Source of the DNA: Fischerella sp. JS2
GTDB lineage: Bacteria > Cyanobacteriota > Cyanobacteriia > Cyanobacteriales > Nostocaceae
Assembly (NCBI RefSeq): GCF_032393985.1
Contig: NZ_CP135918.1
Location: 496,001-560,000, forward strand
Direction: 5' to 3'
DNA length: 64,000 nucleotides
Shown: in pieces, positions 52,710 through 62,286 of the stretch
Layout: each line of letters begins with the position of its first letter
Numbering within the stretch: position 1 is the first letter of the stretch
The notes under the pieces: generated by a model
Told to the model about the DNA's origin: nothing
What the model saw: only the letters and a program-made list of their open reading frames with translations
The model's database searches: none
Translations under genes and position numbers: made by a program

Positions 52710-52782
52710 GTGTGAAGCTCAATGAGACTAGCGAAACCTCACTGAACTTCACACTTTAATCTTTTGTGTGAACTCAGTGAAG
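52710..52782 (-). promoter_or_regulatory. Candidate switching RNA leader of the Mn-exporter gene
   Basis: Three segments in the 5' leader can pair in two exclusive ways. Read on the minus strand in transcription order: C' CTTCACTGAGTTCACAC, B' GTGTGAAGTTCAGTGAG, A' CTCATTGAGCTTCACAC. B' pairs with A' over all 17 positions including two G-U wobbles, or with C' with one bulge. The wobbles fit only the minus-strand transcript. A' ends about 32 nt before the GTG start. I see no yybP-ykoY Mn-aptamer consensus. Confidence 0.5.
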
Positions 52783-52799
52783 GTCTCGCTTCCAACTAG

Positions 52800-53169
52800 C
52801 TTATTGCTTGATTGTCATCTAAACCAGGCTCATCACCAGTATGTTGATTTAGATGGGCTGGCTAATACTTTGCCAGCAGCTACTCCCCTTCTTGATTGTA
52901 TGAGTAATTATACATCTATCCCAGGTTGTAGTAAAGGAATTTTTTAGTGATTGGGGATCGGGGATAAGGGATTGGGAGAAGAAAGAAATTCTTCCTTGTC
53001 CTCCAAGTCGTCCCCTTGTCTCCCCATCACCCCTACCCTACGGGAAGCCTATGAGCGCGTCTACACCCTATCTCCCCTGTTCCCCTTTTCCTGCTAGCGT
53101 TAAACTCACAAAGCTGCTAGTCTGAATTGTCGAGGTTACTTTTGAGTCAAAGTTCTCACATTTTCAATT
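52800..53169. other. Intergenic with repeats upstream of the CRR6-like gene
   Basis: No gene. Contains GGGGATCGGGGA-type and CCTTGTCTCC-type low-complexity tracts and the palindromic repeat CCCTACGGGAAGCCTATGAG at 53036-53064. Confidence 0.6.
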
Positions 53170-53643
53170 ATGACTATTACTATCGCTCTCAATTCTGACT
53201 CCATTAATCGCTTGGATCTATCTCCTGTAGCAACGTTAATTGAGCAATTACTGCAAGAAGGGGCGATCGCATCCCATGAACAGCAGTTACGCTTTGATAT
53301 TAATTATTCCCAACAAGAGGGCGATCCGCGAGAACTTCCAGAAATTCCAGAGGTGCGGCTGTGGTTTGTTCGCCTCGACGCCCGTTATCCTTGGTTACCA
53401 TTTTTACTAGACTGGAAAACAGGAGAATTCGCTCGTTACACAGCTATGCTAGTACCGCATCAGTTCAGTTCTAAAGAGGGAATTCAGTACAATCCTGAGG
53501 CACTGGAAATCTTTTTGATGCATAAAATTTTTATTTTGAGTGACTGGCTTCAACAACATAATATACCTAGTCAATCACGTCTGCAATCGATGGCTCAAAT
53601 GCTAGGATATGAGTTAGACGAGAGTTTTTTTGCAATGTTTTAA
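53170..53643 (+). CDS. CRR6-family NdhI maturation factor
   Basis: 157 residues, soluble. Very characteristic blocks: DPRELPEIPEVRLWFVRLDA, YPWLPFLLDWKTGEFARYTA, MLVPHQFSSKEGIQYNPEAL and SMAQMLGYELDE. These match the CRR6 (chlororespiratory reduction 6) family, which in plants and cyanobacteria is required for assembly of the NdhI subunit into the photosynthetic NDH-1 complex. No ndh genes are nearby. Recognition is from memory of the family blocks. Confidence 0.85.
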   Translation: MTITIALNSDSINRLDLSPVATLIEQLLQEGAIASHEQQLRFDINYSQQEGDPRELPEIPEVRLWFVRLDARYPWLPFLLDWKTGEFARYTAMLVPHQFSSKEGIQYNPEALEIFLMHKIFILSDWLQQHNIPSQSRLQSMAQMLGYELDESFFAMF

Positions 53644-53734
53644 TTATAAGACTGGAAATAAAATCAATTTCAGAATAAGAGTTATTTATTAAGTAAAAAT
53701 TAAAAGTAAAAAATCAACATTAGTAAAATTGGAA

Positions 53735-54499
53735 CTAGTGAATTCGACATATTAAATCTAGAGCAGCACTGAAAGCGTATTCCACAGCTTTAGATTTACT
53801 AGGTAAGGCTTCTTGCCATAGAAGATAATCGTTATGTTCTATAATTAAATTTGCAATTTCGCCAATTCTAATATTTTTCAATACATCATTTTGACGTAAT
53901 TCAAAATCAATTATTGTGCTACCTGTTTCTAAAATCTCTCGTCCTAGTTGAATAAATTTATTTATAACTGTCTTCATATATTTTTTACCGACATTTTCTG
54001 CAAACAGAGATGAAGAATTAAACGCTTTAAATTCTTCCAAAAGTATATTAGCTATTGCTTTACCTGTGAAATTATTCCAATCAGAAGGGAGAATAACATC
54101 CAAATATTCATTTTCGTAAAACTTATATTTCAGATATTCATAAATACCTACAGCATCTTGAACCAATTTTTGACCAGCTAACAATTTTTGTAAAGAATCA
54201 ATACTTGTATCAATAAATTTATCTCGGAATACATTTTCTTCACTTTCTGCACATTCGTATACTAGATAAGTCCAAATCCCTAATTCCACTTCATCAGTAC
54301 TTAGTGCTTGGTAAAAAGTAATTGTTCCATCTTCTTCACACTCAAAATAAGCACTTTCTGTATTCATCATTTCACTTTCATACTTACTCCCACATAAGCA
54401 GAGCAATTTTCTAAAAATGCCTATAATATGATGCGGCTGACTTTGCACTTGAATGTAACGTTTAGCACTACTAGTAAAGCCATGTAATTGAATCGTCAT
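53735..54499 (-). CDS. Hypothetical protein, 254 residues
   Basis: No recognised family. Soluble, acidic, helix-rich; no signal peptide or membrane segment. The N-terminal third has strands and Cys (LLCLCGSKYES, YFECEEDGTITFYQ, WTYLVYECAE). The rest is helical (LQKLLAGQKLVQDAVGIYEYL, IANILLEEFKAFN, VINKFIQLGREILETG, GEIANLIIEHNDYLLWQ). Nothing catalytic stands out. Flanked by an AT-rich 1-kb spacer upstream. Coding is likely because the frame is long in an AT-rich region. Confidence 0.65.
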   Translation of the reverse strand: MTIQLHGFTSSAKRYIQVQSQPHHIIGIFRKLLCLCGSKYESEMMNTESAYFECEEDGTITFYQALSTDEVELGIWTYLVYECAESEENVFRDKFIDTSIDSLQKLLAGQKLVQDAVGIYEYLKYKFYENEYLDVILPSDWNNFTGKAIANILLEEFKAFNSSSLFAENVGKKYMKTVINKFIQLGREILETGSTIIDFELRQNDVLKNIRIGEIANLIIEHNDYLLWQEALPSKSKAVEYAFSAALDLICRIH

Positions 54500-55470
54500 T
54501 TGTTTTCCCTTTGAAAATTTTATGATTTTCTTGGTGGATGCTCTTGCTAGTTAATGGTGCATTAGATCCACCGAAAAGCTAATCACAATAAGTAATTTTG
54601 GTAACTATAATCTTTAAATAGCTGGGGATCTTCTGTTTTACTGAACTCAATTAATAGAAACTAATTTTTGTTCTAGTGCAAATCTTTATTTCTAATGACT
54701 TAATTTCTTTATATTAAGATACCTCATATAGTCACTTGATGAAAACAAGCTGTTTTTAAGATTTTTTGAAGTAATTAAATAGCTAATAAAAACATTATTT
54801 TTAATATTTTTAACCATACAGTAATAGCAAAATATTTTTAGTCAATAATTAATTTAATTCTATATTTCTGTTAAATATTAAATATATAAACTTTAGGACA
54901 TAAAAATTTTTCTAGTCACGATTGTTACTTAATATCAAAATAGGGAAATTATTTAAGAACCTGTATGTTAAGTGTTTACAAACTATATGAATGAGATACA
55001 CATTAACAAACGAATCTAAATCTATATTTCCCTACAATTCATTTAACATATCAGCTTATAGAAAAAACAGTTGTTTATTTAACTCTTATACCGTAAAGTC
55101 TAAAATTTACAAGTATTACAAAATACTTTTTTTAAGGTGATTTTACGTAAATAGAATGGACGCAGTTAAACACACGTATTACAAAAGTAACTTTTGCAAC
55201 AGTAGAGAAGGGTAAAGAATATGGAACCCCCTTTCCGCCTGTTGATTTATTCTTACAAGCAGAAAGGGGGTTCAAATCCCCGCAATGATGAAGCAAAATA
55301 TTAATATCAAGATGTCACCCGATTTTATCAGATACCCCTCTCTTTATTTGAACAGAAGAGTCGAGTTTTCAAGGGCAAAAGGTGAAATTTTTTCATCAGA
55401 ACAAACCTCCAGGAAACCGCACTCTGTGCGTCTACTCAAGAGTGTACTTTTGACTTTACCCCAAGCAGTA
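54500..55470. other. Long AT-rich intergenic region
   Basis: About 970 bases between the minus-strand hypothetical and the end of the glycosyltransferase gene. No supported gene; an ORF at 55285-55569 runs into the glycosyltransferase in antisense and looks spurious. It contains the strong stem-loop at 55225-55272. Confidence 0.55.
55225..55272. repeat. Strong stem-loop (AACCCCCTTTC)
   Basis: AACCCCCTTTC (55225-55235) and GAAAGGGGGTT (55262-55272) pair perfectly over 11 bp with a 26-base loop; the flanking GC/GC extends it partly. There is no T-run, so it is not a classic terminator. Confidence 0.6.
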
Positions 55471-56430
55471 CTAATCACCCCAGATTTTTTCCAAAATGGT
55501 TTTGGGCGAAATATCTGCTATTTTGCCTGTGGGAGATTTGATTGCGATAATTTTCTCACTTTTGGGTAATAACTTAGCTGGATCTGTGGAACTAAATAAG
55601 GCAATAGTGTAAGTCTGAACAGCAACAGCTAGCTGCATAGCCGCGCCATCTGTACACAACAATAAGTTTGCTCCTGCAATCATTGCCGCTAACTTGCCCA
55701 TATTATCTGGGGAAGTAATTTTTATGTCGGGTATAGACTGTTTGAGCTTAGCGATAAACTCTTGTTGACCTGGTTCTTGAACTACTACCACAGGTATATC
55801 TGGTTGCTTCTGCTGGCAATCTTGGATGATGTCCAGCCAATTCTCAGCAGGATATGTTCTATCTTGACCTTGATTTGGTGGCAACTCATTTACACCATTG
55901 TGAATCAAAATATAACCAGTTTCTTTAACTCCCAACCTTAGCTGCTCTTTGTCTGCCCAATCAATATCTAATTTCGGTACATTTACAGCTAACTGTGGAC
56001 AAGGGGACTTAATGCCCAACTCTTGCAGCAAAGTGTGATACACATTAGCAGCGTATTGTTCTTGCTTGAGAGGTATGGTGTTAGTGAGAAAAGCTGCTCC
56101 CTTGCCTCTGTAACCAATACGTGTGGGGATTCCAGTCAACCATAGTAAAAGACCCATTAACAAGCTTTGCGTCAAGGCAATAGCAACATCGTATTCGCGA
56201 TCGCGAAGTATGCCTACTAAGTTAGCCCAATCAGCCAAACTGTTACGGTCTTTATAATCAAACATCAGTACATCGTTCACTGACTTGCTCACCCGGTAAG
56301 CAGCCTTTGACCGGGGTTCCACAACGACATCTATCTGAGCGTCAGGATAATTACGCTTCAGGTCGTCTAGTGTCGGAAAGAATAAAATTTGGTCGCTTAT
56401 TCCACCAGGGACAAGGGCTACTATTCGCAT
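55471..56430 (-). CDS. Glycosyltransferase family 9 (heptosyltransferase-like)
   Basis: 319 residues, GT-B fold. N-terminal VALVPGGISDQILFFPTLDDLKR resembles the GxGDxLxxxPxLxxLK opening of ADP-heptose:LPS heptosyltransferases. The C-terminal nucleotide-sugar domain shows YILIHNGVNE, PVVVVQEPGQQEFI, MAAMIAG-like AAMIAGANLLLCTDGAAMQLA (the acidic/Gly donor motif) and LFSSTDPAKLLP. Probably adds a sugar to lipopolysaccharide or another envelope glycan. Divergent from ispD. Confidence 0.85.
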   Translation of the reverse strand: MRIVALVPGGISDQILFFPTLDDLKRNYPDAQIDVVVEPRSKAAYRVSKSVNDVLMFDYKDRNSLADWANLVGILRDREYDVAIALTQSLLMGLLLWLTGIPTRIGYRGKGAAFLTNTIPLKQEQYAANVYHTLLQELGIKSPCPQLAVNVPKLDIDWADKEQLRLGVKETGYILIHNGVNELPPNQGQDRTYPAENWLDIIQDCQQKQPDIPVVVVQEPGQQEFIAKLKQSIPDIKITSPDNMGKLAAMIAGANLLLCTDGAAMQLAVAVQTYTIALFSSTDPAKLLPKSEKIIAIKSPTGKIADISPKTILEKIWGD

Positions 56431-56586
56431 ATTATTTAATGTACGCCTACTCGCTCCCTATTTTAGGGGAAGATAGGGACTAAGTAAGAATTATGAATAC
56501 TGAATGCTGAATGCTGAAAATTTCATAATTTATAATTCATTATTCATCATTTATAATTCATCATTTTTTAAAGATTAAGGAACTCT

Positions 56587-57270
56587 GTGCATTTATTAAT
56601 TCCAGCTGCCGGAACCGGACGAAGGATGGGGAGTCATCGCAATAAACTCCTCTTACAAGTGCGATCGCGACCAATTATTGCCTGGACGCTGTTAGCTGCA
56701 CAAGCATCAGATCAGATTAGTTGGGTAGGAATTATCTCCCAACCCCATGACTGGCAAGAATTTAAGGAAATTATTGCTGATTTACAGTTAACTAAACCTG
56801 TGGAATTAATTAGGGGTGGTTCCACCCGCCAAGAATCTGTTTACAATGGCTTACTCTCCTTACCACCTAATGCTGAACAAGTTTTGATCCATGATGGAGC
56901 TAGATGTCTAGCCACACCAGATTTACTGAACAGATGTGCCGAAGCAATTTGTCATTGTCTTGGTTTAATAGCGGCTGTGCCAGTCAAAGACACTATCAAA
57001 GTCGTAGATGAAAATGGCATAATTCAGAGTACACCAGAACGAAGCCAGCTTTGGGCGGCACAGACTCCCCAAGGTTTTGATGTTAAGCTGCTAAAACAGT
57101 GTCACGGCGAAGGTGTCGCTCAGGGTTGGGAGGTCACTGACGATGCTGCTTTGTTTGAAAAATGCGGTTATCAAGTGCAAATTGTCCAAGGAGAAGAAAC
57201 AAACTTAAAGGTAACGACTCCACAAGATTTAGCGATCGCTGAATTTATCCTCAAAACTAGATTTGATTAG
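56587..57270 (+). CDS. ispD: 2-C-methyl-D-erythritol 4-phosphate cytidylyltransferase
   Basis: MEP isoprenoid pathway, third step: MEP plus CTP gives CDP-methylerythritol. 227 residues. CTP-binding PAAGTGRRMGSHRNKLLL, then IIRGGSTRQESVYNGL-like RGGSTRQESVYNGL, LIHDGARC, AAVPVKDTIK and QTPQGF, with VTDDAALFEKCGY near the end. GTG start with AAGGA upstream. ispG of the same pathway lies 5.5 kb downstream on the same strand but not in the operon. Confidence 0.95.
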   Translation: MHLLIPAAGTGRRMGSHRNKLLLQVRSRPIIAWTLLAAQASDQISWVGIISQPHDWQEFKEIIADLQLTKPVELIRGGSTRQESVYNGLLSLPPNAEQVLIHDGARCLATPDLLNRCAEAICHCLGLIAAVPVKDTIKVVDENGIIQSTPERSQLWAAQTPQGFDVKLLKQCHGEGVAQGWEVTDDAALFEKCGYQVQIVQGEETNLKVTTPQDLAIAEFILKTRFD

Positions 57271-57343
57271 AAGTAAAGCTCAGGGAGCGGGCATTGGGCA
57301 TTGGGTATTGGAAATAACTGACCACCAACCACCAACTCTTAAT

Positions 57344-57373
57344 GTACAGACGCGATGTTCCTCGCGTCTCTAC
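57344..57373. repeat. 30-bp hairpin repeat, upstream of scpB
   Basis: GTACAGACGCGA...TCGCGTCTCTAC hairpin, identical to the copy at 58234-58263 and close to that at 24457-24486. Neighbouring text (TTGGGCATTGG, AAATAACTxACCACCAAC) is also shared between the two copies flanking scpB. Confidence 0.85.
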
Positions 57374-57521
57374 CCAACAACAATGTTCTCTTGACTTTCG
57401 TTTCAAAATGTGATAAGAGAGTCCTTACACTTATTATTGTTTCCTTGTTCGGTTGTCAATTGTCAGTTGTCCTTTGCTGTTGACTATTGACTATTGGCTA
57501 TTGACTAGTGACTATTGATCA

Positions 57522-58052
57522 ATGAATGCAGCGACAAAAATAGAAGCAATTCTTTATTTGAAGGGCAAACCCCTATCAATCAGCGAAATTGCTGAGTATG
57601 CCGCGTGTGATCGCGCTACTGCCGAAGAAGGTATTATTGACCTAATTGACGATTATGCTCGTCGAGACACAGCCCTCGAAGTCGTAGAAACCCCAAACGG
57701 CTACTGCCTGCAACTGCGGTCTGATTTTCAAGATTTAGTACAAACCCTGATACCAGTAGAATTGGGAGTAGGCGCATTGCGGACTCTAGCAGCGATCGCC
57801 TTAAATAGTCCCATGCTCCAAACTGACCTCATTAACCTGCGTGGCTCAGGAGCATATCAACACGTACAAGAATTAGTTGAGCTTGGTTTTGTCAAGAAAC
57901 GTCGAGATAGTGACTCTCGCTCCTACTCATTACAAGTGACACCCAAGTTTCATCAGTATTTCCAGATCGAACAACTTCCCTCACCATTTTCTAGTCCACA
58001 ACAGCAGCGACAATTAGAGCTAAAACTAGAATCGACCTCGGAAGTAGAGTAG
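57522..58052 (+). CDS. scpB: Segregation and condensation protein B
   Basis: Kleisin-associated winged-helix subunit of the SMC-ScpAB chromosome condensin. 176 residues. Start MNAATKIEAILYLKGKPLSI, first winged helix to about 80 (VVETPNGYCLQLRSDFQDLV), second winged helix LRTLAAIALNSPMLQTDLINLRGS and VQELVELGFVKKRRD. The usual ITRxEIExIRGV motif is here reduced to LQTDLINLRGSG, as is common in cyanobacteria. scpA is not adjacent. It is flanked on both sides by an identical repeat block. Confidence 0.9.
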   Translation: MNAATKIEAILYLKGKPLSISEIAEYAACDRATAEEGIIDLIDDYARRDTALEVVETPNGYCLQLRSDFQDLVQTLIPVELGVGALRTLAAIALNSPMLQTDLINLRGSGAYQHVQELVELGFVKKRRDSDSRSYSLQVTPKFHQYFQIEQLPSPFSSPQQQRQLELKLESTSEVE

Positions 58053-58123
58053 GTTGGGGATTGGGGAGCGGGGAGATGGGGAGGTGGGGTGATGGGGAGG
58101 AGTATGGGGAGTGTGAGGAGTGT

Positions 58124-58263
58124 GTAGACGCGTAGCGGCTTAAGGTAAGGGTGGAGTGTGCATTGGGCATTGGCTATTAGAAATAACTAACCACCAACTA
58201 CTAACTACTAACTACTAACTACTAACTACTATTGTACAGACGCGATGTTCCTCGCGTCTCTAC
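58124..58263. repeat. Repeat block downstream of scpB
   Basis: Palindromic repeat GTAGACGCGTAGCGGCTTAA (58124-58151), then TTGGGCATTGG text, ACTACTA heptamers, and the 30-bp hairpin at 58234-58263 identical to 57344-57373. Confidence 0.8.
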
Positions 58264-58354
58264 TAACTACTAACTACTAAGCTGAGGAAATATGTCTTAA
58301 CTCTATACAATGGTTTAGAGTAGAATTAGCAACTCCGCTAAACTTAAATTGCCA

Positions 58355-58702
58355 ATGGTGTTTGATCCTGACTTTTTGAATGACAATTTTGAACAACACC
58401 CTCGCCAGCATCTGAGTGACAATTTTGAGGAACAGTCTAATCAGTTACTCAAATACTTGCAGCATCAGCCTCCGGAAGTTTTGGCCAGCGTCGCTCAGTC
58501 CGTCAGCCCCGAAATCAAGCAAATCATTTCGCAAAATGTCCAGGGGCTTGTTGGGATGCTGCCTGCTGAAAACTTCAACGTCCAAATTACAACAGACCGG
58601 GATAATCTTGCTGGTCTTTTAGCATCAGCAATGATGACTGGCTATTTCCTGCGCCAGATGGAACAACGGATGCACTTAGATCATTTGGCTAATAATCATT
58701 AG
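58355..58702 (+). CDS. DUF760 domain protein
   Basis: 115 residues, soluble. LLKYLQHQPPEVLASVAQSVSPEIKQII followed by NVQGLVGMLPAENFNVQITTDRDNLAGLLASAMMTGYFLRQMEQR is the DUF760 pattern found in cyanobacteria and chloroplasts. Function is unestablished here. Start at ATG 58355; the in-frame TTG two codons earlier is less likely. Confidence 0.82.
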   Translation: MVFDPDFLNDNFEQHPRQHLSDNFEEQSNQLLKYLQHQPPEVLASVAQSVSPEIKQIISQNVQGLVGMLPAENFNVQITTDRDNLAGLLASAMMTGYFLRQMEQRMHLDHLANNH

Positions 58703-58787
58703 TCAAGAGTCAATTGTCAAGAGTTAATTGTCAAATGGTCAGTAGTTAAAAACTCTTGACTCTAGACTTCAGACTCTGGACTAATGA

Positions 58788-60005
58788 CTATTTCTGGGGA
58801 TAGGCCCCTAACTGTACTTGAAAGGTTTGAATTTTACCGTCACGGTTAACTTCAATTTGCAGAGTGTCTCCAACACTGCTAGACTCAACCAATTTCTGTA
58901 CTTGAGCAGCAGTTTTAACTGGTTTGCCGTTAAATTTTTGGATTACATCTCCAGGGCGCAGTCCTGCTCGCTGTGCAGGTGATTTTTCTAGAACTCCCTT
59001 GATGGCAATACCAGTATTTTGCTGGATGTTAAGACTGTTTTCTTGGTTGATTTGCTGTTTTTTGGTAGGAGAAAGGTCTATCATTTCAATCCCCAAAAAG
59101 GGATGTTCTACACGCCCTTTAGTAAAAAGTTCGTTAGCAATGCGGGCAGCAGTTTCTATCGGAATAGCAAAACCGAGTCCTTGAGCATCAGCACGAATAG
59201 CAGTATTTACTCCTATTACCTCACCTTGGGAATTTAATAAAGGGCCCCCAGAGTTACCAGGATTAATAGCGGCGTCAGTTTGGATAAAGCTTACTCGTTT
59301 ATCTGGTACACCAACTTGGGAACTGGTGCGATCTGTGGCGCTGATGATGCCGATAGTGACAGTGTTATCTAAACCTAAAGGATTACCAATCGCGATCGCC
59401 CACTGTCCAGGGATCAAATTTTGTGAATTGCCCAATTTTACCCTTGGTAATTGCTTGGCAGGAATTTTCACCACTGCTACATCTGTCATGGGATCAACTC
59501 CCATTACCTTTCCTTCAAAAGTTCTGCCATCTTTGAGGGTAACTTGAACTGTATCTGTATTTGCTACTACATGAGCGTTGGTAAGAATTTCTCCATTCGT
59601 ACTGAGGATAAAACCAGAACCCGTACCACGCTCAATTCTCTCCTGTGGAATTGGTTCTTCATCTTCGCCAAAAAATCGCCGCAAGAGAGGATTTTTAAAA
59701 GCTTCTGAAATGGGATTTGCTACTTTGCGTGTCGCATTAATTCGTACTACTGCTGGCCCTGTTTTTTGCACGGCTGTAGCAATAAAATTAACACTTTCAG
59801 CCCCAGTTGCTTCTATGCTTTTTCCCCAAGCATTGGTAACTACTGTTTCTGACGGCACGCCCATTGTCACATTCCTAAGTTCCTGAAATGTACGCCTTTG
59901 TGTCAGGAGAAAGGGACTGGCTAGCAAAACTGCACTACCGCCGAATACGCCGCCGCCCACAACTAATGAAAAATAAACGGCCAGTTGTTTCTTTGATAAC
60001 TTCAT
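58788..60005 (-). CDS. HtrA/Deg family serine protease (HhoA/HhoB/HtrA type)
   Basis: 405 residues from the ATG at 60005 (MKLSKKQLA): N-terminal membrane/signal segment (LAVYFSLVVGGGVFGGSAVLL), trypsin-like domain and one PDZ domain. Catalytic triad His145 (TNAHVV), Asp175 (MTDVAVVKI), Ser252 (PGNSGGPL). The PDZ region contains FLGIEMIDLSP and AGLRPGDVIQKFNGKPV. Cyanobacterial Deg proteases degrade damaged extracytoplasmic proteins under light and heat stress. The longer frame to 60029 adds eight residues (MLSLSIVI); the internal Met gives a more usual positively charged signal start. Confidence 0.92.
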   Translation of the reverse strand: MKLSKKQLAVYFSLVVGGGVFGGSAVLLASPFLLTQRRTFQELRNVTMGVPSETVVTNAWGKSIEATGAESVNFIATAVQKTGPAVVRINATRKVANPISEAFKNPLLRRFFGEDEEPIPQERIERGTGSGFILSTNGEILTNAHVVANTDTVQVTLKDGRTFEGKVMGVDPMTDVAVVKIPAKQLPRVKLGNSQNLIPGQWAIAIGNPLGLDNTVTIGIISATDRTSSQVGVPDKRVSFIQTDAAINPGNSGGPLLNSQGEVIGVNTAIRADAQGLGFAIPIETAARIANELFTKGRVEHPFLGIEMIDLSPTKKQQINQENSLNIQQNTGIAIKGVLEKSPAQRAGLRPGDVIQKFNGKPVKTAAQVQKLVESSSVGDTLQIEVNRDGKIQTFQVQLGAYPQK

Positions 60006-60292
60006 AATCACTATACTCAAGGACAGCAATGCAGATGCTAATTTCTAAGTGTAGTCAAGCAAAAGACAAGTGGACAGATTAATTTTGATCATCAAAGCGA
60101 TAAAATTGTAGATTTTTGTTAATTCTTTCTGGTTGGTAGTTGCTGGTTAATACCAATCAACAATCAACAATCAATAATCAACAACCAACTAACTGTCAAC
60201 AAAATATAAAATTTAGTTAGAATCGCAAGAATGCTCTCACCATACCCGAACTGTTGACGTTGAGTACTTTAATTTCGCTCCACTTAACATAC

Positions 60293-61177
60293 ATGACTGT
60301 TCGCGATCGCCTACTTCTAATAATTTTCTCTAGCTTGATTTCTGCTTTGGGACTCGTATCCACACGCCCAAATCCTGCACTAGCACAGGTAGCTAAATGC
60401 CCAACTCCAGCCCTGGAACGCTTCCAGCGCCATCGAGTTGCCCGTGGCGAAACCTTGCAGAGCATCGCCCAGCTCTACAATTTAGCTCCTGATACTATTA
60501 TCACCATGAATCCGGATTTAAAAAACGGTAGGGTGAGTACGGGTAACAATATTCTTATCCCTCCCTATAATGGTATTGTAGTGGAAGTAGCTCGTGGTGA
60601 AACTTGGCGAGAATTAGCACAAAGATACAAAGTTCGTGCTGATGCTCTTTTTGAGTTAAATGGCTGTAAACCACCATCTCAAATTGCATTTATCCCTACA
60701 CCTCATCAATCATTAAGTCGTGCGAATGTATCCGCCTCCCCAACTTCTAGTGGAAATTCTACTTCTACTCAAATAAGCGGCTATCCCTTACCATCAGCTG
60801 TTCAGGTAGGATTTCCCTATGGTTGGCAGCTTAACCCAAATAACAGTGAAGTTTTCTTTCACAGTGGTATTGATTTGTTAGCTGCTATCGGAACACCAGT
60901 AAAAGCGATCGCACCGGGGACAGTCGTTTTTGCAGGCGATCGTGGTACATACGGTAACTTAGTCATAATTAATCACAGCAACGGATTGCAAAGTCGTTAC
61001 GCCCAGTTAGAAAGTATCAAAGTTAGCGTTGGTCAGCAAGTTAAACAGGGAGACTTGCTAGGAACCGTCGGTAAAACAGGACAACCAACCATAACTCAAC
61101 CCCATCTTCATTTTGAAATCCGTTCTAACTCTTCTTTGGGTTGGGTTGCTCAAGATCCAGGAGAATATTTGAAGTAA
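60293..61177 (+). CDS. LysM and M23-family peptidoglycan endopeptidase
   Basis: 294 residues from ATG 60293 (MTVRDRLLLIIFSSLISALG, signal peptide with cleavage near ALAQ). Two LysM-type glycan-binding modules (HRVARGETLQSIAQLYNLAP about 50-95, VEVARGETWRELAQRYKV about 100-145), then a Ser/Thr linker. The M23 domain has zinc ligands in FHSGIDLLAAIGTPVKA (HxxxD) and QPHLHFEIR (HxH), so it appears catalytically intact. It may cleave peptidoglycan cross-links during growth or septum remodelling. The longer frame from 60254 is not signal-peptide-like. Confidence 0.9.
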   Translation: MTVRDRLLLIIFSSLISALGLVSTRPNPALAQVAKCPTPALERFQRHRVARGETLQSIAQLYNLAPDTIITMNPDLKNGRVSTGNNILIPPYNGIVVEVARGETWRELAQRYKVRADALFELNGCKPPSQIAFIPTPHQSLSRANVSASPTSSGNSTSTQISGYPLPSAVQVGFPYGWQLNPNNSEVFFHSGIDLLAAIGTPVKAIAPGTVVFAGDRGTYGNLVIINHSNGLQSRYAQLESIKVSVGQQVKQGDLLGTVGKTGQPTITQPHLHFEIRSNSSLGWVAQDPGEYLK

Positions 61178-61254
61178 TTAGAGTAGTTTTTCCACGCAGA
61201 GAACACAGAGATTTCCTCTGCGCTACTCTGCGCTTTCCTCTGCGTTCCTTTGCG

Positions 61255-62286
61255 TTAGAAAAAATTAATTAATTGGGTAGATTTAACTATTTTCATTCCT
61301 GCATCAGCAAATCGTTTAAACGCCTTATCTGCTGCTTCTGTGTAATCGACCACACCCGGAACAACAACAGCAGAAGTACAATCTTCCAGTAGATAAACTT
61401 TGGTCGCCAATTTAATATCTACCTGCTGAATTTCTGTTAACAAATCATCAATTGTCCAGGCGACACAGTGACTTTTTGCTTGTCCAGCTATAATCACAGC
61501 ATCAAAGTCTAATAACTGCTGAATTAACCTTTTATTAATTTGAGCAATAGGACGAGAATCAAAATCTTGCAAAACTTCTGGGCTTAAAGCAGAATAGTTT
61601 TCTGTTAAAGGATTATTACCTTTAATCTCAAATTGCGTTTGACTATTACGCGCAATACAGTGGAAAAATATTGCTTCTTCCACAGCAGAAACTAAAGCAT
61701 GACCAATACCACCCAACATAGAATGATAAGGCCACACAGTTAAAGGATATTTACCATTTTGAGTTAACTGTTTAACGTAGTGGTAAGCGTATTTTTCTAA
61801 AAATTCATAATCCAATCCTAGACTAAAAGCAACATCAGGATTTACCTGCCAAATTCTTTTTTCAATATCTGCTGATGTCATGTTAGTTGCAGCAGGAATA
61901 GGATGTTCACCAGCAGCATTCACCCAAAAAATAGGATGAAAAATTTGCATTGCTGTATGAGTATCTAGAGTTGGTATAATTTTTGTAATTATCCCCAAGT
62001 TACGATAGATAAATTCACACAAACGAATATTATCATCTACTGCACCATTGCCAGATTTTCCTCCCACAAATAATTCAAAGTGGGGGATGCAAAAAGTGTT
62101 TTGCACGTCAATTAGAAGTAAGCAAATCCGAGTTTTATCTTCAGATGCGGGTTTGATTTTGTGTTGTCTTATCAATGCTTGTGCATCTGCGGCGCGTTCT
62201 TGATAAGATACGCGCCAGACTGCGCCCACGGTTTTGGGGTTGAAGTGTAGGGGTATGGGTAGTTGGGTGGATGTTTGATTATTCAT
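61255..62286 (-). CDS. Isochorismatase-family cysteine hydrolase
   Basis: About 343 residues, longer than the usual ~200. Catalytic triad elements: Asp in [12 protein letters not shown], a Lys (FVGGKSG, or later) and nucleophile Cys in [17 protein letters not shown], with [11 protein letters not shown] after it. The fold is nicotinamidase/isochorismatase. The extra ~120 residues between strand 1 and the Cys ([40 protein letters not shown]) include WPYHS, resembling the WPxHC metal/substrate region of nicotinamidases. Start set at ATG 62286 ([12 protein letters not shown]); the frame continues to 62337 without a better ribosome-binding site. Confidence 0.8.
   Translation of the reverse strand: MNNQTSTQLPIPLHFNPKTVGAVWRVSYQERAADAQALIRQHKIKPASEDKTRICLLLIDVQNTFCIPHFELFVGGKSGNGAVDDNIRLCEFIYRNLGIITKIIPTLDTHTAMQIFHPIFWVNAAGEHPIPAATNMTSADIEKRIWQVNPDVAFSLGLDYEFLEKYAYHYVKQLTQNGKYPLTVWPYHSMLGGIGHALVSAVEEAIFFHCIARNSQTQFEIKGNNPLTENYSALSPEVLQDFDSRPIAQINKRLIQQLLDFDAVIIAGQAKSHCVAWTIDDLLTEIQQVDIKLATKVYLLEDCTSAVVVPGVVDYTEAADKAFKRFADAGMKIVKSTQLINFF

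Noticed and set aside
55225-55290. tRNA-like T-arm (GGGTTCAAATCCCC)
   Set aside because: The upstream bases do not fold into a D-arm, anticodon arm or acceptor stem; the GGGGGTT belongs instead to the AACCCCCTTTC hairpin.
55285-55569. 94-codon plus-strand ORF
   Set aside because: Its second half is antisense to the glycosyltransferase gene and it has no recognisable features or ribosome-binding site.
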